DNA of 64,000 nucleotides from the NCBI RefSeq assembly GCF_033958435.1, contig NC_134152.1, positions 19,566,001-19,630,000 of the forward strand. The letters are read 5' to 3'. Both the position numbers and the translations under genes were made by a program. Each line of letters begins with the position of its first letter. The first letter of the stretch is position 1. Of the stretch, positions 24,713 to 37,881 are shown one piece after another. The notes beneath the pieces are model-generated. The model was given only the letters and a program-made list of their open reading frames with translations. It made no database searches and was not told the origin of the DNA. Origin of the DNA: Carettochelys insculpta (Eukaryota > Chordata > Testudines > Carettochelyidae).

Positions 24713-25327
24713 AGAATCATAGAACACTAGAAGTGGAAGGGACCAGTTCCCTGCCACCTTGGCAGGATCAAACACCATCTAGACCATCCCCGATAGGTAT
24801 CTATCTAACCTGCTCTTAAATAGCTCCAGCAACAGAGATTCCACAACTTCTGTAGGTAACTTAATTCAGTGTTTAACCACCCTGACAGTTAGGAAGTTTT
24901 TCCTAATGTCTAATCTAAACTTCCCTTGCTGCAGTTTAAGCCCATTGCTCCTTGCCTATCCTCTGAGGCCAAGGCGAGCAATTTTTCTCCCTCCTTGTAA
25001 CCCTCTTTGAGGTACTTGAAAATCACTATCTAAACTACAAAAAGCCCAGTTCTTTCAGTCTTGTCTCATAGCTCATGTTCTCGAGAACTTTAATCATTCT
25101 TGTTCTTCTCTGGACTTTTTCCAATTTCTCTACATCTTTCTTGAAATGTGATGCCCAGAACTGGACACAATACTCCAGCTGAGGCCTAACAAACTCTGAG
25201 TAGAGCGGAAGAAAGACTTCTTGTGTCTTGCTCACAACACTTCTGTTAATACATCCCAGAAGCAAGTTTGCTTTTGTTGCAACAGCATCACACTGTTGAC
25301 TCATATCTAGCTTGTGGTCTAATACTC
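24713..25327 (-). mobile_element. CR1 LINE 3' part, minus strand
   Basis: Begins on the minus strand with an ATAGAATCATAGAA octamer end and extends through 3' UTR and RT C-terminal coding sequence. The frame at 25035-25505 contains LDHKLDMSQQCDAVATKAN, a PQLEYCVQFWAS block and ENMSYETRLKELGF. The CR1-like part ends near 25327; residues upstream in that frame are unrelated read-through. 5'-truncated and broken. Confidence 0.9.
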
Positions 25328-25843
25328 TGAGTATGGCATAGTTTACTGTAGCTGTACATAACATAAATGTAATTTGTAAAATGAAAATGACTGAGAACTT
25401 GAAAACTGAATGGTAACAGGATGTGAATTTTTTTCCCCATGACAATTCATCCAAGTGATATCCATAGCAAAAGTTCTCCGTCACACTTGTAGCTGCCTCC
25501 ATCATTTCACACTGACTCTACAGACAATTCAGGCTTCAGAGTAACAGATGGTGACACTACTCGAATCTTAATATATACATTATTTATATTGTAGTAAAAG
25601 AAGAGCCTGAACAAAGATCAGTGTGGGCACTTTGTGGCTAAGTAACAAAGAGTATAGTCAGGTGTGCATTAGATAGGATGAAAATGCTGGGCAAAGTGAA
25701 CAGGTGGGTGAGAGGCTGAGGTTTCAATGGAACAGAGATTAGCAGAGAAGCAAAAATCACAGCTTGACATATTGCAAAAACACTGTATCAGACACATTTC
25801 CTTATTCTAGCTACCAAGTCTATGTTGCGTGACTCTACCTTTC
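25328..25843. other. No recognised feature
   Basis: AT-rich sequence between a CR1 truncation point and a MITE; nothing supportable. Confidence 0.45.
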
Positions 25844-25846
25844 ATT

Positions 25847-26086
25847 GGCTGCATCTACACTAGCCCCAAACTTTGAAATAGCCATGCAAATGGCCATTTC
25901 AAAGTTTACTAATGAAGCACTGAAATACATATTCAGCGCTTCATTAGCATGCGGGCGGCCGCGACACTCTGAAATTGACGCTCCTCGCCGCCGCGCAGCT
26001 CCTTTTCGAAAGGACCCCGCCTACTTCAAAGTCCCCTTATTCCCATCTGCTCATAGGAGTAAGGGGACTTCGAAGTAGGCGGGGCC
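25847..26086. mobile_element. Half-length copy of the foldback MITE, TSD ATT
   Basis: Begins GGCTGCATCTACACTAGCCC and follows the left arm of the 8752-9172 element (AATGGCCATGCAAATGGCC, CATGCGGGCGGCCGC) through the centre. It stops about 40 bp into the right arm at GTAGGCGGGGCC. ATT lies directly on both sides (25844-25846 and 26087-26089). Either an internal GGGGCC served as a substitute right end, or the ATT match is chance. Confidence 0.7.
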
Positions 26087-26089
26087 ATT

Positions 26090-26580
26090 CTGTGAGATTT
26101 CATTCCAATCTTTGTTGCTGATATTGGAGGCCAATGTTTTGTTGTCCGAAAGGATGTGAATAGGTATAATAAGAACAGTAGAACTTTGATGTTGCCTTCC
26201 AACCAGGCACTAAAATTGCTTGTCTATAGTATGCACAACCAGCCAATCACCCCTTGTAGACCAGTGCAAAACTTTTATTGTTAAGTCTGAAACCACATGA
26301 TGTGCTCCTTGTTTTTTGTTTTGTTGTAAATGCCACTTAGAGTGAAAACTTTGCTACCATTTAAAAACTCTCGAGTAAATGGGGGACTCTTTTTCAAGCA
26401 AAAGCCATGTCTGGTTTTGCAGAACATGGGGTGTCAGAACCAAATGTGCAGATACTTTCTTGAGCTTTGGAAAAGTTTGGATCTAGATCTGAAGGCAAAC
26501 TCTGATGCACCAGCACCTCTTAAACCATTTGAAGCCTCAGAAGGTAGCAGTATCAATCTATAACTTTAAAAACAACAGTT
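26090..26580. other. No recognised feature
   Basis: Nothing supportable. The sequence AATAAGAACAGTAGAACTTTGATGTTG occurs in closely similar form near 26169 and 27446, which may mark an undefined repeat. Confidence 0.4.
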
Positions 26581-26655
26581 GTTTCACCCATGAAAGCTTA
26601 TGGTCTAATCAATTTGTTCGTCTCTAAGGTGCCATGGGACTGCTTGTTGCATTTG
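26581..26655 (+). mobile_element. Penelope-like element 3'-end fragment
   Basis: Contains CCATGAAAGCTTATGG, then GTCTCTAAGGTGCCATGGGA. This corresponds to the CACGAAAGCTCACC and GTCTTTAAAGTGCTAC stretch of the 3' UTR of the PLE at 36985-38690. Short 3'-end fragments of this kind recur four more times in the window. Confidence 0.55.
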
Positions 26656-29600
26656 AAGCCTTTCATTTTACACTGTTATGACTGAGTTTTGCTTTGAGGT
26701 TTTGGATTTTGATCAAAAACTCAAAGTGAGAACTGGTGAGATGTGAAGCCATGGAGATAGTACCTAAAGAAAAGTACCATTCAGACTTCTTCTCGGTACA
26801 CTCTTCAGGTTGTGACTTCATGTGGGTAGCAGTGATGGAGCTTTTGCAGAGAGAGAGAGAGGCAGGGGGAGAGCTACCACAGTGTAAATTCTAACAGTCA
26901 CAAGACAGACAGTTTTTTATATTGAGATGCACACTGGGCAAGCTCACTGACACAATTCTAGGCCTCATGGTGGAACTGTCAGGGCCCATGCACATGTTGT
27001 GCCCACATAGATGACTCCACCTGACATTTGGGCTGTGCTGTGCTGTGCCTCTGTTGGCTATTGGCCAGCAAGCTGCTGGCTATTCTGCTGGGCACAATCT
27101 TTTGCCAGGCCCAGGGCATCCACATGCCCATCCATTAGGGCTGCTGTCAGGGGCTTCCCCAACTCTGCACTCCAAGTGCGGAAAGTGGGGGCTGGCAGAG
27201 ACTTAAAAAACACCTTGCCTGTAAACAGGCTTTACGCCAAAACTTCCCAGGGTCACAGATTCCCTGGCCCTGTGGTTAGTTTCACTGCCACCACTGAGTG
27301 AGGGAAAAAAACAAACAAACCCTACCTCAGGAAGACACACTCAGACGTCTTCCTGTGGGGTCACCCCAGCCTGTGAACCCTCCCTTCAGGAGAGAACTTG
27401 TACACAAAAACCTGTAATTCAGTAGGTGACTATTTGTTTTGTAAATAAGAACAGTAGAACTTTGATGTTGTTCACAAAACAAGAGGAAGTAAACCATGAG
27501 TTGCAAGCAGAGAACAATATTTCCCTGGGATTTAGCATAAAAGTTACAGGGAAAAACATTAAGTCAAACAGCACAAAAGTGAATACAGAGCAGAGAAGTC
27601 CAACCAAATTTAAAAATAAAACATAACCTGAACATGTCTAACTATACATTTCCCTTGTACTTATACATCTATGGCTGATTTTGCAATGGTCAGGATATTT
27701 CCTGTTTTTCATTCTAATTGCCTGAGAGACATTTCCCTGAGTCTTTCTCTCGCCCTATGAAGAGACAAAAGCCCCCAGGAACTGCAATGGTTCTCAGTTT
27801 AAACAGAATTACTTCACTCTCATTGGCTCAGTTGGGATTCAGGTTACCCCAGAAGATTAACCCCTTCTCTGCACTCTTTCATGACAGTTGTCAACTGTCC
27901 AAACATGCAAATATTAAGGTCATGGTCCCACTCCCTGCCCTGACCCTTCCCTGAGGCCACACCCCATCATGCCTTTTCTCTGAGGTCCTGCCCCTTCCTC
28001 ACTCCATCCCCGGCTCCCTCTTCTGCTCACTCTTCTCCACCCTGACTCACTGTCACCAGGCTCAGGCAGGGGGTTAGGGTGTGGGATGAGGTGCTGTGCT
28101 CTGGGCAGAAGTTTGAATGCAGGAGGGGAATTGGGGAGTTGTGATTATGTCGGTTGGCTCACAAAAGCGACAGCACATCCCTCTGGCAGTGGTTTCAGAG
28201 GCCAGTGGGAGCTGCAGAGTTGGCGCTTTTGGTAGAGGCAGTGCCTAAAGACCCTCTGACCCCTCCAAGAGGCTGCAGGGCTGTGCTGGCTACTTCCAGG
28301 ACCAGCCAGGAGTGAGGGTGGCCAGGAAGAGTGCCTTATCCCTGCTGTGCCACTGGCAGCATCATCCCTGGGCCCCCAGCCTCTTTTAAATCCCTTGGGC
28401 CCCAAAACAATTCCTCCCTTTGCAGACCTGACCCTGTGGTGGGGTAATGAGTTGACTATGACTAGCTACACTGAGGTAAAAACTGCCTGTGTCTTGTCTC
28501 CACCAGGATAGTACTCTGAGTTAAATACCTATGTGCGAAAAAAAGATGTCTCTTTTTTCAGTGAAGACATCACTTTTGTTTTGTACACATTTCTCCATCT
28601 GTCCAGACAGTACCTGCACTTCCTCCCATAACTGATCTTCAGAACTTCCCAAGTTTCTTTTTGTGACCCACAAAATTCTGATAATTAAAGATTCCTTCTA
28701 AAGATCGTTGTGCCAAGTGCAGAGGAATAAACAAATGAGAGACTTAGCGGTTGGAATGAGAGGTTAGACTTTGTGCCTGCGTCCTATGCTAGTACAGAAG
28801 TATCTTGTGCAGGCAGGTTGCTTTTGTGGTGTTAATTCTTCCCTTCTCCTGCCCAAGTTTATGTAGTAATGGTACATGTTTCTAGAACAACTGGGAAATT
28901 AGCAAGAATTCTTGCCCTGGGCTCTAGGTGACTTCAGTGGGATTTGGGTTGGCCCCTCACTGGCCATTAAGGCTAATTTGTTGCCAATGTGAACAAAGGC
29001 AAAAAGATACAAGGAAGACCCTTTTTTTTTTTTTTTAAATGTGGAACACAAGAGCCTTAGAAATCTCTTTCTCTCTCTCCCCCCACCCCCGAAATAATGG
29101 AATAAAATGTACTACTAAGAAGCTCCAGTCAAATCCCAGAAGCTGTCATAAGAAAGAGCAGTTATCGCCATTTTTTTCTCAATTAACTAGTGTGTTTATT
29201 CTGGGGGATCTCTGGAGAAAAATCTCCCTGTCTTATCAAGATTATAAATTGTGTACAGCAATGGACAGGGCCTGCAAATCAGTAATTCCCATTGACAAAA
29301 TCTTTGTTGCAGATGAGCCTGAGCTATTATATAATGCTGATTTATGATGACAATTAAGAATACTTTACTGACGCAGCTTTTCACTGTGAAGTCCCCTTGG
29401 CGTGTACGACATCTAAATCTTTCAGTGTCTGTATCTTAAAAGACTTTGATCTCAGGGAAAAGATTTAGTACTTATAAATGTAGCAAAGGATGAAAACTGC
29501 TGGAAAATTCCTAAGAATTAAATGAGTTTATCTGGGATCTTGTGTAATTCAAGGGATTTACATGGCCCACAGCAACTCAGGCAATGGAATCTTTTCTTTT

Positions 29601-31402
29601 TAAGTTCACAGCTGCTATTACTTATGGGTTAAGTCTAGGTGCAATGGTTGAACTCTCTCAATTGCTTTCTTTGCTCCCCATGGGCAGGAGTCACTTTCTC
29701 CCAGTGGATAATTAGAGGACAGCTGTGGCTAGCTGAGGGGATCAGCAGTAGCGGCAAGAATGAATATAAGGGCAGCACTTGACGTTAATAGATTTTAGGG
29801 AGATTAAAGTCCTGGGGGGTGGCATGAGGGATGTTCGTGTGTCATCTCCATAGGATTTTAAAGGGAAAAAAAACTAAGCCATTTGGAACAGTCCAAAGGC
29901 AGAAAAAATCTGCTCTTCCAAAGTATCTCTGAGGCAGGAATAAAAGTCAGATTTGCAACAGTTTAATGCTATACTATCCAGAGAGACACAAACACTACCA
30001 CAGGCAAGTACAGTCCCTTTCTGTGCAAACACTGGCTAAGGAATAACCTTAATGACAGTCTGATGTACAGCCTGACTGCAAGAGACATGAGCCTGGGATC
30101 ACTGATGTGAATTGACTCAAGACTACTTATTTTACTGGAAAAGATTCTGGACATCTGCATCTGTAGCATCTCTAGGATCCTTACCAGCTAGTTCTGACAA
30201 GTGATGTACATGCAGGTAAGTGTCTGCATTGTTTGCCTCATATGAGTGTGTGGTAACTTTGCAGGGAGCACTGCATGCACACGTATGTGGGGCAATGGAC
30301 CCTCTCTTGCGGGGAACTTTCCTGGCTTCTACACTATCCTAGTGGAATGGTCCAGTGAAAGGATCTGCGTCCTCACTCCCACTTCCTTTACTAGAGGCCT
30401 CCCTGACCTCAAGGGCTCCCTTTCCACCCTCCTGTGTAGCAGAGTCTTCATAATCCCAATAAGGCTGGCTGCAAGATTCCTGGGGCTTGACCCCCAATCC
30501 TCTTGTTATTTAGGCCAGTGATTAGGCTGTCCCCACTTCGGGGTGCTCTCTCTGTACTGGATGCTTCGCTGTGTCACACAGTTCAAGATAAATACAGTTT
30601 CCTAAACAGCCATCCGTTCAAAGAAGAATAAGTTAAAACATGGGAAATGTTAAAGACAAACTCACAACTCCATGTAATGCCCCTGGCTGGAGACCTAAGG
30701 CTAGGTTGCTTAAAGAGAACTGTTTTGTTGGCTTCTGGGTAACCAGTAGGGTGTTATAGAAGCTCGTTGTGTGAGGCTGGTAAATCTGAGTATTGGCACA
30801 TTCACCGTCCTTGGAAATTGACTTCCGCGTTCTTTGCACTTCGCCATAATTGAGTGACCTCATTTGGCTCCCACGGGACCCCAGTCACATGTCTTCTCCC
30901 CAGCCTGGATCAGCTTCCGGAGAGGTGAAGAAGAATCCACAGGGTGCAGTTCCACTCTCTGATAACTCTTGGAACTCTGTCATTCTTTATTTCATGGGAG
31001 TGTCTTACAGGCTTAACTCATTAATAGTGGTTTTGAAAGGGGGAGTATGGTTTTCTGTAAATACCAGACAATAAAAACACAAAACGATAAAATGTCTGGC
31101 GGCTGGTATGTTTCCAAATGCCACGTGCTTCATGGGACTCCTATGGAATTATGCGATTTTGCAACAGGTCTAAACAACACAAATGAACAATGCAACATGT
31201 TTGGGGGACCACGAGGGGTGAGCAGTTCTGAAAGACGAGATGACATACATGAATAGGGAAGTACAGGACTAGGAGGAGAGGAAAATGAGGAGAGGTTAAG
31301 TCATTGGTACTTACTAAATGATATAAATATCATCTAAGATGGTCTTCATACATTGATGGTCTCAAAGTCACTGTGTCAGATGAAAACAAAACATGTTTCC
31401 TG
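26656..31402. other. Largest nearly featureless stretch
   Basis: No exon series or bounded repeat recognised. A T-run lies at about 29021-29036, a C-rich tract near 29078-29090, and GC-richer text at about 27960-28420. The frames here are short and share nothing with known families that I can name. Confidence 0.45.
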
Positions 31403-31403
31403 T

Positions 31404-31700
31404 GGCCAGGTCTACAATGGGGGCGGGGGGAAGTCGATTTAAGGTAAGAAACTTGAGCTACGAGACTTGAGTAGCTGGAGTTGATGTAACTTCAATCGAT
31501 GTTTGCTGCTGTTCCCACAGTGGGAGGTCAATGGGAGAAACTCTCTCATTGACTTTCCTTACTCCTTGTGACTGCAAGGAGTACCGGGGTCAACCGGTCA
31601 TGATCACTGGATTTAGCATAGCCCCACTAGATGCACTAAATCAAACCCCAGAAGACCAACTGCCACTGCCCTAATCTTGCGGTAAGCATAGACATGCCCC
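31404..31700. mobile_element. MITE remnant, 'AAGTCGATTTAAGGTA' family
   Basis: GGCCAGGTCTACAATGGGG at the left and AAGCATAGACATGCCCC at the right are imperfect inverted ends. The interior AAGTCGATTTAAGGTAAG, TGAGTAGCTGGAGTTGATG and TCAATGGGAGAAACTCTC resembles a common turtle MITE pattern, recalled rather than checked. No TSD identified. Confidence 0.5.
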
Positions 31701-34700
31701 AGGTCTCTTTAAAAGAGATCTGGCCATAGTGGCATTTCTAGCAAATAAGATTATTCCTATTGGTTTCATTTTGCAAACGTCGGTCACATACACATCTGCC
31801 TGCTTAATATTACTTACTATGTGTTGTAACGGATTGTTCAAAGTAACTGGTTGAAGACGAAGACCAGGTGACTCAAGGCAAGAGGAATATTACTTAGATG
31901 TAAGGAATGTGCCAGCAGGAGGTCAATAGGGGAATATGTCCTTTTACAGATTGTTTGCATGAAAATACAAAGGTGTGCATATGTAATGCCTTGTAAACAA
32001 AGGCTGATGGGAGCAGGTGAAGCAATGAGTTTTTGTCTATTGTAAACGTCATGTTTTTTAAAGTCACAGTTTATGCTATCACTCAGTGTAAGAATTGTGG
32101 AGTCTCATCAATGTTTGAAGTCGTTGTGGGGGTACAGGGCAGGCAGTAAGGTATGGATTTCACAGAGTTCCCTCCATCTAAGCATTGTGAGGTGGAAAGT
32201 GGGGAGGAATAGTGGTTGAACCAGCTGGCTGGAAGCTTTTTGGCTTTACAGCTGTAAGACTGGTTTGCATAGTTCTCCCCCCCACCCAAACCCTCCAGCA
32301 CTGTTCAAAGGTAGATCTAAAGATATGTCTATAGTTATTCTGTGAGAATCCACCTTGGTGGATACTGAGATGCTGTGGCTAGGCCCAGAGCTGAATGCCA
32401 CCAAGAGCTGAAATCACTGGTAGCTGAAGCCATGGAGAGCTGGACTCACTGGGTTTTTCCTACAGCAAAACCCATGAGACAGCAGATGTTGAACCTGGCC
32501 CTTAGCATTAGGAAGTTACAATAAGTTACAATAACTGTCTTCATATACATATACTTCTAAACTCAGGCTCTCTGCCTTTGAGACAAAGTAACTATGAAAA
32601 ATAAGATTATAGGTGGCCTGAATGTGATGAATGAGTGGTTAAATCCAGTTCTGAGTAGTCAAATACTGTCGTCCTTGAGAACCAGTTGACACCAACTGGC
32701 AATCTTGTTGGTGATGTCAGTGGACAGGAAAATAACTGAATGTGCTGGAGTCAGTTTCTCTTCTTCTAGCTGCCCCTGTAGACTGTTGCTGAGGTACCTT
32801 AGCAGGGCAGTGTTCCTTTGGGGAGTGACAATCTGTCCCTTTTCACAAGCATTACATTAATAGTGAATAAATCTGTGTGTTCAGGTGACACAGGATAATT
32901 CAACGGTCGTTGCTATTTCATGTGAGGCTATAATGGGAGTAATTAATCACGTTTCTTCCTTGGAAAAGCTCGAATGTGATCAAGTGTTTATAAAGCATCA
33001 CTTTCCCAGCTGCTCAGCTGAAAACCTATTGCCCCATTTTACCTAGATAGATAACCTATGAAAAAGAAATTGTACCATGAAGTTTGTGCAGACATTGTAG
33101 AATACAAAATGATGGCAGTAATAGGGTTTTACTGAATACAATGTCTGAGAGAATAAACACAGGCCATTAAGAGGTGTGTTCATCTGGAAATAATATTTAG
33201 AAGTGCTTGTTTCATTAGTCCCCACTTTTGTCCCTTTTTGGTTGCGATCAGATACACCACTCCTTTTGAGATGGCACCTTTTTAGTCACCACACTGCTTT
33301 TCCACTTTCCAGTTGGGAAAGGCCACTTCCTGTGGAGAAAATCCTTATTTAACAGGGTGGTGATTTAATCATCACAAATTACTGAGATAACTTGGCACAC
33401 GGAAATAAATGGCCTAATAAAAGAAGAGTAAATACACAAGATTTTAGCATTTCCTCTGTGGAAAATGGGATCAGCTTCTGAAGACAAAATGTGCCAGCCT
33501 TTTGCTTGTAGTCATTAAAGTGAACTATATTCGGAGGTAGCAGTTTTAGAAGTCTAGTGTTTATCCTCTCATATTTATCTTGTGCAAGACATTAACCTCT
33601 GCTATGCTAGAATACAACCACCATATATGAAGCACTGGGACAAGGAAGGAAAAAAACATTGAATCCTATGATGCCTTTCATTTACTGGAAGACCAAAAAA
33701 GGCCATGTGGCTGTGGTACAATTATGAAGGGCCTAACCATTACAGAAAAGCTTACGAATTTAAAAGACTCATGCTTGGAAGAAGAAATGTGGATTATGAT
33801 GAAGCAGTTTATAGGGTACTGTGCTCTTCCTAGATGAGCAATGCTTGTTGCTCCCTGCCCATATGATTAGTTCCCCCTATTCTTTACGTTTCCAATAATC
33901 ATGGGGATATTATTCGTATGACCTTCTCACCCACTTTACCTAATTTGGTGGCCTTGATTAGGCATAGCCATCCAATAGTGCTAGAGAAGTTGAACCACTG
34001 TTTCCATTCTGCTGGGGAAATCAGTGAGCATCCAGATTTGGTGTGGAAATACAGGAATTTCAGGTACATAGCTCTAGCTATGTCCTGAGCTACCATGTCT
34101 GGGGCATGGGAAGATCTGGGCCAGGGTCCAAGCTACTGGGAAGAGCAAAATCCTTTCATTGTATGGAAACACATTGGGTCAATATTGCCACGAACCACCT
34201 CTTCATTTGCAACTTGTAGATTTTTCACACCCAATAACTCCTCTGAAACAAAACAGCAAGTGTCAAAGGAACTGCAAGTTACACTCGGTTTCCTGACTTT
34301 ATGAACACACACCATAGGTCTGTCCTGAATCTTATTTCATTTACACTCTGCATAGAGGGTATAAACTGCTAGCACTTCACTCTGCTTTGCACTTTATTAC
34401 AAAGGTCTAAATAATGACACAAGAAGCCAGGTGGAGGAGAACTGGGATCCATGATTCAATACCACTGTGAGCAAGATCCAACTACAGGGGAAAAGGTGAA
34501 ACTGAATGTAATCATCACTGGAGAAACTTAAGTAAGACAACCCAAGCCTTGACAGGGCAAGGATTGCTGTTGAAAGCCATCTGAAAGCCAGATTCTCAGC
34601 TGTTGTAAATTGACCTAGCAGTGCTGCCTGCAGTGGTATGATGCTGATTTATATCAGCTGGTCTGGCCTGATGTGATGCGGTATTTTAAAACATCCTGGT

Positions 34701-35198
34701 TTGTTGAAAGTTCTTGTGCAGAAACTGATTTTTTTAAAATAAGCAAACTATAAATTGAGCCAGTCTAATTTAAAACTCTGCATCCTACCTTTCTGCTTCA
34801 TATTTAAGACAAAATTTACTTTCCTGACATAAAATAATAAAAAGATTGTGCCTATGATAGTGTTGGGTACTAGCAGGAGAAATGTGATTATATGGTCTGT
34901 TAAATGAATAAATCGGCTCTTACTAAGTTTATGCATGTTGCCCAGTGATTTATTTTTAAAGGAACAGATAATAAAACATACATGCCCTATATAAGGAATA
35001 ATACAGATGCTTTATATGAAAACTTTCTCTGATGAAAAGATGTTTGTAATGTTAAAACAATACAATAAAACATCATTGATTTCCATCTTTCTGGTATCCT
35101 GAAAGGTTAGTTTAGTTTTTGCTTTGCAATTAAAAATAATGATAATAATTGCTGAAATGTTCTGTTTGGCAGAAGTGTATCTGTTCTGCATAGGACTG
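31701..35198. other. No recognised feature
   Basis: AT-rich. A direct duplication of AAGTTACAAT occurs at about 32513-32532. No exon or bounded repeat can be supported. Confidence 0.45.
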
Positions 35199-35199
35199 A

Positions 35200-35450
35200 G
35201 GCTACATTTACACTTACTGGGAATGTTGATGGCTGCTATGCAATTTTAGGTACACCTATTGCATACCTAAAATCAATTTTGCAGCCGTCGACATTGGTCC
35301 CTGTCCTCACTACAGAATGTTGGCAGGAGCTCACCTTCCACCAACATTCCTTAATCCGTGTGGCTCTCATGGAGTTCAGGGGTCTGCCTAAGCATTCGAT
35401 CGTCCGCAGCCAGCATAGACCGATCCTTATTTGTGCAGTTAGGGCATTTT
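35200..35450. mobile_element. Possible MITE remnant
   Basis: GAGGCTACATTTACACTTAC resembles the shared left end. Downstream GGTACACCTATTGCATACC, GCAGCCGTCGACATTGG and CATAGACCGATCC are suggestive of the 31404 family. The right boundary and TSD are not found. Confidence 0.35.
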
Positions 35451-35731
35451 TCTGAATGAACATGTTCAAAGTGGAATATATTCAGAACTAGGAACATGAT
35501 CCAAAGACACCATCAGTGTCAGCTGGAGTCCTTCCATTGGTTGTGGCTGAGGCCCTTTGTCCCAGAAATATCTAGTAGGGACAACTGGTCAACTCTGACT
35601 ACCTGTGGATCTGCAGAAAGAACTGCAGGCAAGACTGATAATAATTGTTGAAAGAGTCACTTATTCTTTCTTATAATCTCTCTAATAAATCTACATTCTG
35701 TCCAAAAGTCTCCAGTCACCTTCTTAGCCTG

Positions 35732-36330
35732 AAGACAGCAAGCAGTTCTGTGGCTCCTTAGAGACTAACAAATTTATTAGCTCATGAGCTTTTGAGGGTA
35801 AAACCAACTTCATCAAACGGGTGGAAATATTAGAATCCAGGATATTTATAGCAGGAAAAAAAGGAAGAGAAAGGAAGTTACCTGTCATTAGTGGGGACAG
35901 TTAACAAAGCAAATTAAGCTGGATGTGTCTCATTCATATGATGTGCTGCAGAAGTGTGATTATTAAAGGTGGGGAAATTGCCCTTGTAATGCGATAGCCA
36001 GTTAAGCTTTTTATTCAAGCCTAAGTTAATGGCATTAAATTTATAAATGAATTCCAGTTCAGACAGCTCCCTCTGTAATCGGGTGATAAAATTCTTTTGT
36101 GGAAGAATGGCTTCTTTTGAATCCATTATTGAATGTCAGGTTAAAATGTTCCCCTACAAGTTTATGTGTGTTACCATGCCTGATGTCTGATTTCTGTCCG
36201 TTTTTCCTTTGGCTATCCAGTTTGTCCAATGTACATGGGAGAGGGGCAGAAATTCCAAGGCTGGTCATCTCCCAAACAGGACTGGTGTTGTTTTCTATTT
36301 CCATTTCCAAAATACCAAGTGTTTCCCCAG
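35732..36330 (-). mobile_element. Penelope-like element 3' part, minus strand
   Basis: The 3' UTR end lies at about 35732-35820, with TTAGAGACTAACAAATTTA and CTCATGAGCTTTTGAGG. Minus-strand coding remnants follow in two frames (36059-36310 and 35914-36126). They align by eye with the C-terminal half of the GIY-YIG domain of the 36985 copy: a KSDIRHGNTHKLVGEHFN block matches KTDIKTLQIHKPVSQHFN, and SELEFIYKFNAINLGLN matches AELAFIFKFGTLTHGLN. The RT part is absent. Broken and older than the neighbouring copy. Confidence 0.75.
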
Positions 36331-36335
36331 GACAG

Positions 36336-36880
36336 TGTTTGGCTTACGTGACATGTACAATGGAGAAACAGTCAAAGGGTGACACATTTCCTCACTCCTC
36401 CCCCAGCCCCCCAAACCACTGCTAAGATCCAGATGAAAATGCATGTTAAGTGTTAAATGAAAATGAGTCAATGACATCTGTCTTTTAATTAAAGTGGACA
36501 GTTGGAGTCTGTTATACCCACAAGAATTTATTATAAGAGAAGCAGCCTGACGGAGTAACATCAACACACTCGTTTGTAACCATAGAAAGGTGTTAATTAG
36601 GGAATGTGTGAACCTACCATCATACCAATTTAGGAAAAAAAGGTGAATAATAGGGAGATGAGCTGCCAGTAATATAATACAGCATAATCATAATGCACAT
36701 TGCACTGCCATTAATGGCAGTGGGGTAGCAGGGTGGGGGGTGAGAGGATGCTGGTTAATTCCCATTAATGTCAAGTCAGGCAGTTAAAATTTTTAAAAGT
36801 AAATGAGGAAGTCTATTTGACGGTGAGCAGGCAATTAACATTCACTTTCTTTCCAAACTCCTCCATTAAGTCTTGGGTTA
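36336..36880. other. No recognised feature
   Basis: AT-rich spacer between the two Penelope copies; nothing supportable. Confidence 0.4.
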
Positions 36881-36882
36881 AA

Positions 36883-36923
36883 ACACACACACGTCTGAAA
36901 CACACACACACACACACACACAC
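36883..36923. repeat. (CA)n microsatellite
   Basis: Two CA runs separated by GTCTGAAA, about 40 bp in all, ending just before CCTGATAG. It lies about 60 bp upstream of the Penelope 5' truncation point. Confidence 0.9.
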
Positions 36924-36986
36924 CTGATAGAAGAGACATCTGTCTGAGCTGTCTAATAATGCACGTAGCAAACTCACTAGCAGGGC

Positions 36987-37826
36987 TTGCTGAGGAAATT
37001 ACAAAACATCGGAAAAGTTCCTGATAACGCCATCCTTGCCACAATGGATGTAGAGGCTCTGTACACTAATATTCCACATAAAGACGGATTACAAGCAATC
37101 AGGAACACCATCCCTGATGCCACCACAGCCAATCTGGTGTCTGACCTCTGTAACTTTGTTCTCACACACAATCATTTCCGTTTTGGGGACAATTTATACC
37201 TCCAGATTAGTGGAACTGCTATGGGCACCCGCATGGCCCCACAATATGCTAATATATTTATGGCTGACCTGGAACAATGATTCCTCAGCTCTCGTCCCCT
37301 ATTACCCCTCCTCTACTTAAGATACATGGATGACATCTTTATGATTTGGACCCATGGTACAGAGGCTCTAGAAGAATTCCACAGAGACTTTAACAATCTA
37401 CACCCCACCATCCACTTATGCCTCGATTACAACATTCAAGAGATACATTTCCTGGACACTACAATACGAATCAAGGATGGCCTGATCAGTACCACACTGT
37501 ACCGAAAACCTACTGATCGCTATACTTATCTACACCCTTCAAGTTTCCATCCTGCACACATGACTAGATCCATTGTTTACAGTCAAGCTCTTAGGTACAA
37601 TCGCATTTGCTCTTATCCAACTGACAGAGACCAAAAACTACAAGAACTTTACCAAATATTCATAAACCTGAATTACCCACCAGGAGAAGTAAAAAAAACA
37701 AATCAACAGGGCCAGACAAATACCCAGAGACCAGCTACCCCAAGATCGGCCCAAAAAAGCCAAGAACAGAACACCACTGGTCATCACCTACAGCCCCCAA
37801 CTCAGACCACTGCAACGAATTATTAA
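36987..37826 (+). pseudogene. Penelope RT domain, broken by one stop and a frameshift
   Basis: Frame 3 reads through DVEALYTNIPHKDGL (first catalytic aspartate region) and GTAMGTRMAPQYANIFMADL (PLE motif with MAPxYAN). It then meets a TGA at 37278-37280, and continues in the same frame with LRYMDDIFMIW, which holds the YMDD catalytic box (37323-37334), and IHFLDTTIRIKDG. Beyond about 37690 the frame turns into low-complexity N/Q/T-rich text. The endonuclease lies in a different frame, so an indel lies between. Single-stop damage suggests moderate age. Confidence 0.88.
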
Positions 37827-37881
37827 AGACCTACAACCTATCCTTAATCAGGATGCCACACTCCAGAAGGCCCTGGGTGAC

